From Alphaproteobacteria bacterium (GTDB lineage Bacteria > Pseudomonadota > Alphaproteobacteria > Sphingomonadales > Emcibacteraceae), in NCBI GenBank assembly GCA_002401545.1, contig NVTJ01000006.1, positions 27,570 through 40,871 on the forward strand: a stretch of 13,302 nt of DNA, read 5' to 3'. Shown piece after piece: positions 1-8,959 of this stretch (its first letter is position 1; the number at the start of each line of letters is the position of its first letter). The translations under genes were made by a program, and so were the position numbers. The notes beneath the pieces were generated by a model. The model saw only the letters and a program-made list of their open reading frames with translations, was not told where the DNA came from and made no database searches.

Positions 1-1
1 A

Positions 2-2476
2 TCCGCAACAGCCAGTCAGAATGATAGAATAAACATCAAAATTGATGCCCAGCCCCTGGACCGCGCGTTGAGTAAACTAGGTCGACAATTTGGGGTGCAG
101 ATCGCTGTTTCTTCTGATGAAGCCTCAGATATTAAAACGGATGTGGTTGAAGGGAGCTACACAGAAGAAGAGGCGCTAAGGTTGATTTTGCGCGGGTCTG
201 GCCTGAGTTACCGCCGTATTAACGGCAATATGATTGCCGTTGGACTGCCGGGGTCGATCAAATCAGGCCTTCAGGCGATTTCTTATACGACAATTGAGGA
301 ATACGAAAGTAATCTTGTTATTGATGATGATGCATCCGCGGCGGATGCGGCAGATAATAAAAATAGTTCTTTCGATGAAATAGTGGTCACGGCAAGCAAG
401 CGCGGCGGGCAATCCATACAGGAAATTTCGACCAGTATCCGGGCCCTGACCTCCGAAACGCTGAGGGATGCAGGTATTCAGGAGTTTGAAGACTGGGTCA
501 GGCTGGTGCCAGGGATTACCTTCAAGGACCTGGGTCCGGGCGAAAAGACCATCGTGACCCGCGGACTTGTATCAACCGGGTCGGCCACCACAGCCGTTTA
601 TTTTGATGAAACTAATGTCACCGCCTTTAATGACGGTGAAGGTGGCGGGCGCAATGTTGACATTAAACTGTTTGATATAGAGCGGGTCGAAATTCTCCGG
701 GGGCCGCAAGGCACGCTTTACGGGGCAAGTGCTTTGGGGGGGACGGTTCGAATCATTACGGCCAAACCTGACCTGGAAGATATTGGCGCGGGGGCGGAGG
801 CCAGCTATAGCAATACGCGTAACGGCGGCGATAATTTTGAGGCCAACGGCTTTGTCAATATCCCGGTTGTCAAGGATAAGTTTGGCCTGCGCATTGCTGC
901 ATGGCATGTAAATAACAGCGGTTATATTGATAATATACGCCTGGGCAACAATAACATCAATGATGAAAATACAACGGGTGCCCGTCTTACTGCGCTGTTC
1001 AAGCCCACAGAGAATCTCAAAATAACCGCTACCGCCATGTTCCAGAATCAGGAAATTGGTGACGGCTCCCGGTTTAACCGTGTGGGCGACGCTGCTTTGG
1101 TCTTTCCGGGTGAAATGCCGTTCAATATTAACAATGATCTGCAAAATAGTGATTTTACGGTTAACAACCGGACAGATGATCCACGTATTTATTCACTGAC
1201 CGTGGATTATTCCTTCGATTTGGGAAATATTGTGGCTACCAGCAACTATTACGACCGTGATATCAAGTTTAATTTTGACTCCACACCCATTCTGCTTTTC
1301 TTTGGAGTGCCAATCAAAGCGATCTCAAGCTTCCCCGAAAGCCGGAAGATCTGGTCAAACGAAGTACGCTTCAATTCGAATTTTGACGGCCCCTTCCAAA
1401 TCCTGACCGGTCTGTTCTATCAGGAAGAGCGTCTCAATTCCTCATCGGATGTATTAAGCGTTAACGATGACGGGCTGGTTGACGGGTCCTCCTTTGAGAT
1501 TTTGGTTGTTCAAAGGAAACGCCAGTTTGATGAGGTAGCCATTTTTGGCGAAGCAAGTTATGATATAACGCCGAAATGGAATTTCACCTTTGGTGCGCGC
1601 TATGCCGAGTTTGACTTTGTCACCGATGAAAACGCGCTGGTTCCCTTCTTTGGCCCTCCTGCGGGTCCCGAACCAACCAAGACAGGCGGGGAAAACACCT
1701 TCATCATGAAGTTCAATACATCCTATAATATTACCGAAGATCACATGGTTTATGCCACAGTTTCTGAGGGATTTCGGCGGGGCGGCCTTAATCTGAATGC
1801 CTTCGGGGCCATATTCAGCGTGCCGGAAACTTTTGGCTCAGACACATTGTGGAATTATGAAATAGGCGCCAAGACCAGCTGGTTTGACGATCGTTTAACC
1901 ATCAATGCCACCGTATATACCATTCGCTGGTCAGACCTGCAGCTTGAAACCGTGAGTGAAGTGGGGGGTATTGAATTCTTTACCAACGCAGGTAAGGCAC
2001 AGGTTGACGGGTTCGAACTTGAGGTTTTCGCGCGCCCGGTCGAGGGACTTGATATCACAGGTGCCCTGGGCTGGACCAATGCCCGGCTGACCCAGAACGC
2101 CCCGCTGGCCCAGGATGGTCTTGACGGTGACAGAATCAACAATGTCCCCAAATGGACCGGCAGTATTTCTGCCCAGTATAACTGGGTTGTATTTTCTGAT
2201 TTCAGCGCCTTTATCAGGAGCGATCTTGCCTATACCGACGGCTCAAACACGCGCATCACCGGCCGACGCAATCCCTTCAATGTTGCGCTTGATTCCTATA
2301 CCCTTGTCAATCTTCGCTTTGGACTGGAAAATGACAAATGGAGATTCTCGGTCTATGCCAACAATGTGTTTGATAAACGGACGCAAAATGACGCCATTAA
2401 CGAAGTGACCAATATCCTGGCCTTCTTCACCTCCCGGCCCAGAACGGTGGGCGTCAAAGCAGGGTATCGTTTCTAG
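2..2476 (+). CDS. TonB-dependent receptor with STN domain, 5' end cut by window edge
   Basis: Outer-membrane beta-barrel receptor for TonB-energised uptake; the substrate cannot be read from the sequence. The frame is open from the first bases and no start lies in the window; a TTG at 68 falls inside the STN domain and is not the start. Of the 824 visible residues, about 9-75 form an STN (secretin/TonB N-terminal) domain. The first residues look like the mature N-terminus just after a signal peptide, so probably only some tens of bases are missing. A TonB box-like DEIVVTASK lies at residues 125-133. It is followed by the plug (ERVEILRGPQGTLYG near residues 223-240) and a barrel ending in aromatic Phe (GYRF). 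STN domains in FecA-type receptors signal to a FecR/FecI anti-sigma/sigma pair; if present here, that pair lies left of the window. The gene converges on the hydrolase operon, with 10 bp between stop codons. Confidence 0.95.
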   Translation, partial: SATASQNDRINIKIDAQPLDRALSKLGRQFGVQIAVSSDEASDIKTDVVEGSYTEEEALRLILRGSGLSYRRINGNMIAVGLPGSIKSGLQAISYTTIEEYESNLVIDDDASAADAADNKNSSFDEIVVTASKRGGQSIQEISTSIRALTSETLRDAGIQEFEDWVRLVPGITFKDLGPGEKTIVTRGLVSTGSATTAVYFDETNVTAFNDGEGGGRNVDIKLFDIERVEILRGPQGTLYGASALGGTVRIITAKPDLEDIGAGAEASYSNTRNGGDNFEANGFVNIPVVKDKFGLRIAAWHVNNSGYIDNIRLGNNNINDENTTGARLTALFKPTENLKITATAMFQNQEIGDGSRFNRVGDAALVFPGEMPFNINNDLQNSDFTVNNRTDDPRIYSLTVDYSFDLGNIVATSNYYDRDIKFNFDSTPILLFFGVPIKAISSFPESRKIWSNEVRFNSNFDGPFQILTGLFYQEERLNSSSDVLSVNDDGLVDGSSFEILVVQRKRQFDEVAIFGEASYDITPKWNFTFGARYAEFDFVTDENALVPFFGPPAGPEPTKTGGENTFIMKFNTSYNITEDHMVYATVSEGFRRGGLNLNAFGAIFSVPETFGSDTLWNYEIGAKTSWFDDRLTINATVYTIRWSDLQLETVSEVGGIEFFTNAGKAQVDGFELEVFARPVEGLDITGALGWTNARLTQNAPLAQDGLDGDRINNVPKWTGSISAQYNWVVFSDFSAFIRSDLAYTDGSNTRITGRRNPFNVALDSYTLVNLRFGLENDKWRFSVYANNVFDKRTQNDAINEVTNILAFFTSRPRTVGVKAGYRF

Positions 2477-2477
2477 G

Positions 2478-2501
2478 GCCCTGACCCTAAGCTTTCAGGG
2501 C
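2478..2501. terminator. Possible bidirectional terminator hairpin between convergent genes
   Basis: GCCCTGA at 2478-2484 pairs perfectly with TCAGGGC at 2495-2501 around a 10-base loop. It sits between the stop of the + strand receptor and the last codons of the - strand sulfotransferase. Neither side has a clear T-run, so it is not a textbook intrinsic terminator. Its position between converging genes is the main argument for a role. Confidence 0.35.
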
Positions 2502-4121
2502 GCGAACAAGCGGGCCGATATAGTCAATATAGCGGTCCGTTTTTTTCTCAGACCTCTCAAGGATGGGGGCGCGTACCTGCAAGGAACTGGCCGTTTGCAC
2601 CAGTCTTTGCGCGCGTTCGGGGTTGAGACATTGTGTCTCCATTTCCAGACCGCAATGATTGAGGAGTTTTGCAATTTCCCGGGCAGGGTTCTCAACCAGT
2701 TTCTCATATTCGGCCGTATAAAGGGTTTTAAGGCCTGCGGCGCGGTAATGGGTTATCAGTCTGTTACAGGCCTTGCAGTATCTGGCCAGTTCTTCCATGT
2801 CATAGGCAAAAAACTGTGGCCCGGAAAACAGATGTGTGTAGCAGGACCAGCAAGTCTCCAGACTGTCACGCGCACTGACAATGATCGGCGATGCAGGAAA
2901 AATCTTGGCGATAAGAGGAATATAGAGAAAGTTGGCGGGCAGCTTGTCAATCACAAAAGAGGTCCCGCTTTTGCACTGGCTGTGGTCCTGTAGCACCGCC
3001 ATATATTTTGCCCGTATATCGGTCAGCGCCTGTTCATTCAGGCGGACAAGCCCCAGTGGAAACGCCAGCTTGTGTTGATCAAGGGCCGACCGGATGAAGC
3101 GTTGCAGCCAAACCAATTCTCCGGCGGTGCCAATATCAGAATGACTGGCCAGTATTTGCTCCAGAAGTGTCGAGCCTGACCGGGGCATGCCAACAATGAA
3201 TATGGGGACAGGCGCGACTTTATCAGATTGGTCAATGGGGGGAAAGGCAGCGTCTCCGTCTGTAATTAACGATGCAAGCAGCCGCATATTATTTTCATCT
3301 GTTGCGACATTATATTGGAACGACGACCTTACAATCCGGTTGCCTTCTGCGTAATGGCGAAATGATAGGCCGGTTTCCCCGGATATGCTGGCAGCGGCAA
3401 ATTGCATATGAGCGGAGGCTGCCCCTTCCGGGGTTGTTGTGAGATGGAAGATTTCCTTATCCTGTTTACCTAATTCTGCGAGCAGAAAATAGCTTTCAAA
3501 TAATTTGGAGTCGAGCGCAATCGCCCTTCTTGTGGATGCCTCAGCCTTTGCCGCCTCACCCGACATATGGAAAAATGTTGCAAGGTTTGCCCAGGCACGG
3601 GCATCTGTCGGCGTAATTTCTACGACCTTCTGAAAGGCCGCTTCGGCTGTGTCAATATCCCCCAGTCGGCTGGCGCTATTGCCAAGTTCAGTATGAATGG
3701 CGGCATTGGCGGGGGTATTGGCGGCTAGATGTTTGAGCGCCAGCAGGATATTGCCTTCTCTGCCTTCCGATTTCAGGAAATCAATCAAATCAAAGGTTAA
3801 TTCAATATCATCCGGTTCAAGCAACAGCCCCATTTCGGCGGCGTCAGCAGCAGCAGCCGGATCGTCCATAATGTCAAACGCGCGCGCCTTGTTGAACAAA
3901 AGAGCGGGCGATTGATAACCGCATTCAAGTGCCCGGTCACAATATATTATGACCTGGCTATGGCACTCCGTCTGTCCGCATAGCACAGCCAGATAGTGCC
4001 AGGTTTCCCCGTCTTTTGGATATTGCTTCAGGATATGGTGATAAGCGGACTCAGCCTTCTCCAGCAAGCCACTATGGTGCCAGGAGAGGGCTTCATTGCG
4101 CTGTTCATTGAGGGTTGCCAT
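2487..4121 (-). CDS. TPR-repeat sulfotransferase (PAPS-dependent)
   Basis: Predicted transfer of a sulfuryl group from PAPS to an unknown acceptor. The 544-residue protein has about six TPR-like helical repeats (residues about 5-215) and then a sulfotransferase domain (about 300-540). The 5'-phosphosulfate loop is GMPRSGST at residues 311-318. The 3'-phosphate site is RDSLETCWS, with Arg418 and Ser426 at the canonical 8-residue distance. There is no signal peptide or membrane segment, so it should be cytoplasmic where PAPS is made, unlike the six exported hydrolases upstream. The ATG at 4121 is preceded by GGAAG at good spacing and lies inside the end of amidohydrolase D (17-bp overlap), implying translational coupling. 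It is the last gene of the operon. TPR-sulfotransferases are common in alphaproteobacteria, mostly with unknown acceptors; a peptide, glycan or small molecule is possible. Confidence 0.92.
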   Translation of the reverse strand: MATLNEQRNEALSWHHSGLLEKAESAYHHILKQYPKDGETWHYLAVLCGQTECHSQVIIYCDRALECGYQSPALLFNKARAFDIMDDPAAAADAAEMGLLLEPDDIELTFDLIDFLKSEGREGNILLALKHLAANTPANAAIHTELGNSASRLGDIDTAEAAFQKVVEITPTDARAWANLATFFHMSGEAAKAEASTRRAIALDSKLFESYFLLAELGKQDKEIFHLTTTPEGAASAHMQFAAASISGETGLSFRHYAEGNRIVRSSFQYNVATDENNMRLLASLITDGDAAFPPIDQSDKVAPVPIFIVGMPRSGSTLLEQILASHSDIGTAGELVWLQRFIRSALDQHKLAFPLGLVRLNEQALTDIRAKYMAVLQDHSQCKSGTSFVIDKLPANFLYIPLIAKIFPASPIIVSARDSLETCWSCYTHLFSGPQFFAYDMEELARYCKACNRLITHYRAAGLKTLYTAEYEKLVENPAREIAKLLNHCGLEMETQCLNPERAQRLVQTASSLQVRAPILERSEKKTDRYIDYIGPLVRALKA

Positions 4122-5457
4122 TATTCTTCCAGCGGTGAATGTGACCGTCGCTCATAACAAAGATCGGATCAAGCACCGTTTTTATATTGTCGAGCGGGTT
4201 TTCTCTCATGGCAATAATATCAGCTTCCTTCCCCGCCTCCAAACTCCCTGTTCGGTGATATATCCGGTACGCTTTAGCGGCATTTACCGTTGCCGCTTTC
4301 AATGTGTCCATTGCGCTGATACCCAAATCAACATAAGTGACAAGTTCATGCGCATTGTCCCCGTGCGGGAATACACCGGAATCCGATGACAGGATAAGCG
4401 TTGCCCCTGCTCTATATCCGATGATAGCCGAGGGGGTCTCGGCCTTGAGCTTATAAAGCTGCTCAAGAACGGGGCGGGGAAGCCATCCCATGGTCCCCTG
4501 TTCCAGCGTCTCAGGCGTATCGCCAACAGCGGCAATAAGGGCATATAAATGCGGCGCAAAATATCCACCATGTTTCTTGAGCAGTTTAAAGGTCTGATCA
4601 TCGGGATAGGTGACGGTATCAATGATTGAAAAACCGGCCTTAATCGCCTTGTTGATCCCGGCGGCACTTGATTTTGAATTCCCGCCATCGGCTACAACGA
4701 CGCGACCCAGCATCCTCGCGGTATCGGCAATGGCGGCCAGTTCTGCATCAGAAAAGGTCTGTGCCGGTGAATTTTTGGCCAGCAGACTGCCGCTGTTATA
4801 GACATTGATAAAATCCGCGCCGCGCTTGATCTGTTCCCGAACCCGGTAGCGACATGAATCCGGGCTGTGGCAGACGCCCTGCGGTCCGATGATATTCTCC
4901 ACATCATCCCGAAACCGCCCGGTACGTGAATAGCCGGTCGCTGAAATAGGACTGCCCGCCGCCAGAATATCCGGCCCCGGGATATTACCGCTGGCGATAA
5001 AATCCCTGGTGGCATATATCGCCCGCTCATGAGCCCGGCGTCCGGTGCCCATATCCATTACCGTGGTAAATCCGGCCTCTACTATTTTTTTGGCATTGAT
5101 GGCGGCAAGTATTGTGAGGTCGGATTCAGTTGATGTGACTGTATTTTCCCCATCCATCGGCCTGTTGGATGTGGTGAGGTGGACATGTGTATCAATCATG
5201 CCAGGCATGACAAAGCTGTCCTTTAAATCTATCACCCGGGCGGATTTTTCACCCAGGTCCGATGGGGTCAGATAACCGCTGCGAATATCTTCGATATGGT
5301 GGCCACGCAGGATGATGGTTTGCTTTGTGGTCGGTTGTTTACCGGGCACCGCAAGCAGGGTTCCTGTGTGAATGAGCGTGAGCCCCGTTTCTGCCGAGGC
5401 TGGCATACCTGCTGCCAGGAGGTAAATAATGCCAAGCGTAAAGACGAATATTTTCAT
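4105..5457 (-). CDS. Amidohydrolase D: exported Xaa-Pro dipeptidase-like paralogue with degenerate metal site
   Basis: Amidohydrolase-superfamily protein of 450 residues, related to the exported imidazolonepropionase/Xaa-Pro dipeptidase-like group. The ATG at 5457 was chosen over a GTG at 5505: it gives a clean signal peptide (cleavage near ASA|ET, residues 21-23) and an ATGA overlap with the S9 peptidase stop. No good Shine-Dalgarno precedes it, so translation probably depends on coupling. By alignment with amidohydrolase A, it keeps His91 and His93 (HxH) and Asp359. It has lost the bridging carboxylated Lys (Asn218 in FINVYN), the strand-5 His (Ala256 in VVADGG) and the strand-6 His (Thr281 in IIDTVT). 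A 5-residue insertion follows strand 5. The rest of the fold, including the C-terminal beta-sandwich ending, is intact without frameshift. Cys196 and Cys202 are the only cysteines. It is probably not a normal binuclear hydrolase; a mononuclear enzyme or a non-catalytic binding subunit is possible. Confidence 0.93.
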   Translation of the reverse strand: MKIFVFTLGIIYLLAAGMPASAETGLTLIHTGTLLAVPGKQPTTKQTIILRGHHIEDIRSGYLTPSDLGEKSARVIDLKDSFVMPGMIDTHVHLTTSNRPMDGENTVTSTESDLTILAAINAKKIVEAGFTTVMDMGTGRRAHERAIYATRDFIASGNIPGPDILAAGSPISATGYSRTGRFRDDVENIIGPQGVCHSPDSCRYRVREQIKRGADFINVYNSGSLLAKNSPAQTFSDAELAAIADTARMLGRVVVADGGNSKSSAAGINKAIKAGFSIIDTVTYPDDQTFKLLKKHGGYFAPHLYALIAAVGDTPETLEQGTMGWLPRPVLEQLYKLKAETPSAIIGYRAGATLILSSDSGVFPHGDNAHELVTYVDLGISAMDTLKAATVNAAKAYRIYHRTGSLEAGKEADIIAMRENPLDNIKTVLDPIFVMSDGHIHRWKNNGNPQ

Positions 5458-7628
5458 TGCTGAGAGCCTATGCTTTTTCTGGTAGGTCCGAGTTTGACTT
5501 CCCACCAGCGAAAAATCCGGTTGTAGTAATCAAGATAATACTTCCGGTTTGCGCGGGTAATACTATGGTCGGCACCGGGATAGATTCTAAGTTCAACATC
5601 TTTCCCCAGCCGCCGAAGAGACTGATACATCCATATTCCCTGTTCGACCGGCACCTGCATATCCTGATCGCCGTGAAGCAGCAGTAACGGGGATGATACA
5701 TGGTCCGCAAACCATAATGGTGAATTTACATCATAGGCCGCTTTATCATCAAAGGGGGTTTTTCCTGACATCAGGAATGTCAGAAGATCTGCATCCCTGT
5801 CCTTGCCCGTTGCCCAACTAAGGGCAAATTCAGAAGGAGCCGCCCGCAGTGCGGCGGCATCAATGACCTTATTTTTAGTCATCAGGGTCAGTCCGGCAAA
5901 GCCCCCCAGACTGCCACCATAAAACCCGGTTTTTCCCTTCATACCAAACTGATCCCTTGCGGCCTTAACCGCTGCGGGAATGGTTTCAAGATAGGCCTTA
6001 TCCAGACGATGCCGATAGACAAAGACATCCGGCATCAGATAGGCATAGCCACGGGCAACATGCATCTGGGCTTCGGATTGGAACCTGTTAGCCCTGTCTG
6101 TCAGACGGCCATAGGCGGTGACAATCATATTCATTGCAACATCGGGCTGATGTTTGGGCGGCAAATAGATGAGTGCGCGGCGTTTCTGCCCCTTCGCATC
6201 TGTGAATGCCAGAATCTGAGGACGGACGAAACGGGAATATCGGGCACGGAAGTCAGCAGCATAAATCCCGGAAATTTTACCGCTCTGGAGGTCTATGGTC
6301 GAAATACCGACATGTCCTGTCGCATTTTCACTGCTAAAAGCGATCATGTCGCCCATCATGCCTGCGCCAGACAAACTCAGGGAGACTTGCCCTGAGAACA
6401 GCTTTTTGCAGGTGCCTTTATCAGGATCGCAGAGCGAGATTTCTTCCGACAGCGTATCCATGTTACGGCTATGCATGACGAGCTGTTGGCCATTTTTGGT
6501 CCAGAAAGCCTTTAAAAGTTCGTGGTTCTCGTCTGTTTGTAATATGATCGTATGTTGCCCGTTCGCACGATTGAACAGGGAAACCCGTGTGGGCACAGGT
6601 GGGGGAATTAAATATTCACCGCCCTCCCCGGACAGAAGCTTATGCCAGACGGCGATAAATTTTTCTGAGGCAACATAGCCTTCGACAGAATCTGTGGCAT
6701 CCCCCGTGACCAGATCAATCTTTCCGGTTTTAATGTTATAGCGTTTCAAAAGACCGGATTGCCGAAATAAAATATTCTTTGACCCGTCCCATGTTGGACT
6801 TGAGATGCCCTGCAGGTTGAGATATTTCGGTTTACCTCCTTTTACCGGCAGTAGAAAATATTTTAGAGGGCGCATATAGGTGTCGCCCATGAATTGCCCT
6901 TTCTGGCTGATGTCTGCGACACTAATAAAGATTACGCTGCCGTCTGGTGAAACTTCCATATGGCGCAATGGCATCGGGGATGTAATTTGCCGGGTTTTTC
7001 CGGTTACGGCATTTATGCTGATCAGCTTCCAAAGAGTGTCATCGCGGAAATGCCTGTCGAAAATCGGGGCTGCGGTGTTGGATGACAGACTGTAAGGCGT
7101 GTTTTGCGGCGTTACCGGATCATGGAATTCTGCTTCGGCAATCAATAATATTTCGCTGTTGGGCAGCCAGACGGGTTTGAAATGCAAGGCACTTTTGCGG
7201 GACTTTTCCCCGGGAATTCTTATGCTGAAAGAACCTGTGCTTTGTTTGGCAGGCGTGAACAGCCGTAATGAACGCGCTTGGCCAAAGCCGCTAAAGACAG
7301 CGAGCTTTTCCCCGTCTGCAGACCAGACGGGGTCATAGGCCTGCGCAACGGCATCAAACCGGATCGTTTGTTCTTGTGACCAAACAGATAATATTCCAGC
7401 GGGTTTATAGGCTTTTATTTGCGTGTTATCATCGGGATTATTGGAGATATAGGCTACCGCTTTTCCCGATAGGTTAACGGTTGGGCCCTGAAGTATTCTG
7501 GGCCTTTCAAGGGACAATTCGGCTGTAAAAGAAACGGGTAATTCAGATGATTGTGCTGCAGAAGAGATTGAAAACAGGATTAGGGCCAGCAGGGAACCAA
7601 ATATTGCGGCCAGGGGGGAGATGGTCAT
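5454..7628 (-). CDS. S9 (prolyl oligopeptidase) family serine peptidase, exported
   Basis: Serine peptidase of 724 residues, expected to cleave short peptides in the periplasm. A signal peptide covers about residues 1-25 (cleavage near SAA|QS). Residues about 40-450 contain TolB/WD-like propeller strands (VWSADGEKLAV, VSPDGSVIFIS and similar), and about 480-715 form the alpha/beta-hydrolase domain. The catalytic triad is Ser573 in YGGSLGG, Asp656 in GDQDMQVP and His688 in GADHS. Tyr506 in TAYG fits the oxyanion-hole position. All key residues are present, so it should be active. The ATG at 7628 overlaps the stop of amidohydrolase C by 4 bp and has AGGAAAT upstream; its own stop overlaps the start of amidohydrolase D in the same way. 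Sitting between two degenerate amidohydrolases in a coupled cassette suggests all three are made in fixed proportion. The exact specificity (Pro, Ala or modified peptide) cannot be told. Confidence 0.95.
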   Translation of the reverse strand: MTISPLAAIFGSLLALILFSISSAAQSSELPVSFTAELSLERPRILQGPTVNLSGKAVAYISNNPDDNTQIKAYKPAGILSVWSQEQTIRFDAVAQAYDPVWSADGEKLAVFSGFGQARSLRLFTPAKQSTGSFSIRIPGEKSRKSALHFKPVWLPNSEILLIAEAEFHDPVTPQNTPYSLSSNTAAPIFDRHFRDDTLWKLISINAVTGKTRQITSPMPLRHMEVSPDGSVIFISVADISQKGQFMGDTYMRPLKYFLLPVKGGKPKYLNLQGISSPTWDGSKNILFRQSGLLKRYNIKTGKIDLVTGDATDSVEGYVASEKFIAVWHKLLSGEGGEYLIPPPVPTRVSLFNRANGQHTIILQTDENHELLKAFWTKNGQQLVMHSRNMDTLSEEISLCDPDKGTCKKLFSGQVSLSLSGAGMMGDMIAFSSENATGHVGISTIDLQSGKISGIYAADFRARYSRFVRPQILAFTDAKGQKRRALIYLPPKHQPDVAMNMIVTAYGRLTDRANRFQSEAQMHVARGYAYLMPDVFVYRHRLDKAYLETIPAAVKAARDQFGMKGKTGFYGGSLGGFAGLTLMTKNKVIDAAALRAAPSEFALSWATGKDRDADLLTFLMSGKTPFDDKAAYDVNSPLWFADHVSSPLLLLHGDQDMQVPVEQGIWMYQSLRRLGKDVELRIYPGADHSITRANRKYYLDYYNRIFRWWEVKLGPTRKSIGSQQ

Positions 7629-8956
7629 TGCGGGATTTCCTGCCGAATGGTTTTACCATTTTTCATGACAAAAACCGGCGACATTACCGTGTTGATATCG
7701 TCGAGCGGACTTATTCGTGTGGCGACAATATCAGCAAATTTCCCGGCGATCAATGAACCGACCTTATCATCCCAGCCCATTGCCGCCGCAGCGGTCAGAG
7801 TGGCCGAATTTAGCACTTCACCCGGTGACATGCCCAGCTCTACCATCTGGACCATCTGTTCGGCATTGCCGCCGTGGGGCCGCCAACCGGCATCGGTACC
7901 GAAGGCTATTTTAACTCCGGCCTTCAGCGCACGGCGAAAACTGCCGACCATACCATGATAAATCGCCATATTTTCTTTGCGCCAGGCATCGCTTACCGAC
8001 AGGGCGGCGTTTTCGGCCATTTCCCGTACCACCCTTGCGGCAAGAAGCGTCGGAATGTAAATAGCGTCTTTATTGTGGAATAGCTTCAATGTCTCGTCAT
8101 CGACATACGTTCCGTGAACGACACCATCAAAACCGGCCTTCAGCGGCAAATTTATGGAGGGAGTGGAAAAGGCTGATGCTGTAACCTTCAAGCCCAGATC
8201 ATGTCCAGCTTCCCTGATGGCAATAAGTTCCATCAAATCGAATTGGGACGTCGAATGAGGTCCTAAATCCTGTTTTGTTACCACTTTTATGGTGGTGGCC
8301 CCCTGCGCGGCTTGCGCCCGGACAGCACGCTTGCAATCATAGGGACCATCGCATACGGCAGAAACCTGATATAAAGGCTCTATCTCTGGCCGCAGCCAAC
8401 TGCGCAATTCACCACCAGTTGGCCGGATCACCTCACCGGCAACCTGCATACGTGGTCCTTCAATCCGCCCTTTTTCAATAGCGTCATGTACCGAGAATAC
8501 CGAACGACCAGAATGGCCCATATCCCGAATGCTGGTAAATCCAGCCTGTAGCGTGTTGCGGGCATTGATCATGACTTTCAGAGTGAAGTCTGCGTCTGTC
8601 AATTCGGTCATTCTGACATGCCAGGGCGGAGAACCGGGTCCGGATTGCAGATGTGTCTGCACATCAATAAAACCCGGCATGACAAAACAACAGCTCAGAT
8701 CAATGAAGGCTGGCACATTGTTCGTATCTAAACCAGATGGCACAGGCTTTGGTTGATTGGATTGCGTTTTTAAAATCCTGCCATCCGCTATTGTGATGAT
8801 CACCGCTTTTTTTGGAAGTTGGCCAGGAACCAGCAAGGCTTCCCCGGCATAGATCACGGTGTTAATCTGCGCTGTTTCCGATGTCTCTGATGCATTTACC
8901 ACCTGCAATTGAATAAGGACCGCGAGTATCAGAAACAAAATTTGCAATAATTTCAT
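7625..8956 (-). CDS. Amidohydrolase C: exported paralogue with partly degenerate metal site
   Basis: Amidohydrolase-superfamily protein of 443 residues in the same subgroup as A and D. A signal peptide covers about residues 1-22 (cleavage near VNA|SE). It keeps His102, Lys224 (TTIKVV), His281 (VVHGT) and Asp355 (FGTDAG). The first His of HxH is Gln100 (IDVQTH), and the HAH motif of strand 5 is Ser261-Ala-Phe263 (TASAF). Two of six expected metal-site residues are thus missing. The frame is intact and long, so this is not simple decay. Cys202 and Cys208 form the CX5C pair shared with A and D; two more cysteines precede MPGF. The start lies 3 bp after the MBL-fold stop; the Shine-Dalgarno is poor (GGAA is far upstream, AAGG very close), again suggesting coupling. 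It could be a mononuclear hydrolase with altered specificity or a non-catalytic partner of A or the S9 peptidase. Confidence 0.93.
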   Translation of the reverse strand: MKLLQILFLILAVLIQLQVVNASETSETAQINTVIYAGEALLVPGQLPKKAVIITIADGRILKTQSNQPKPVPSGLDTNNVPAFIDLSCCFVMPGFIDVQTHLQSGPGSPPWHVRMTELTDADFTLKVMINARNTLQAGFTSIRDMGHSGRSVFSVHDAIEKGRIEGPRMQVAGEVIRPTGGELRSWLRPEIEPLYQVSAVCDGPYDCKRAVRAQAAQGATTIKVVTKQDLGPHSTSQFDLMELIAIREAGHDLGLKVTASAFSTPSINLPLKAGFDGVVHGTYVDDETLKLFHNKDAIYIPTLLAARVVREMAENAALSVSDAWRKENMAIYHGMVGSFRRALKAGVKIAFGTDAGWRPHGGNAEQMVQMVELGMSPGEVLNSATLTAAAAMGWDDKVGSLIAGKFADIVATRISPLDDINTVMSPVFVMKNGKTIRQEIPQ

Positions 8957-8959
8957 ACC

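Noticed and set aside
5458..5505. Upstream GTG start for amidohydrolase D at 5505
   Set aside because: It would add 16 hydrophilic residues in front of the signal peptide and deepen the overlap with the S9 gene; the ATG at 5457 gives a clean signal peptide and ATGA coupling.
5454..7628. Lasso peptide isopeptidase as the identity of the S9 protein
   Set aside because: Such enzymes are S9-family proteins found near TonB receptors, but no lasso precursor or maturation genes are in the window and the Ser-Asp-His triad is the ordinary one.
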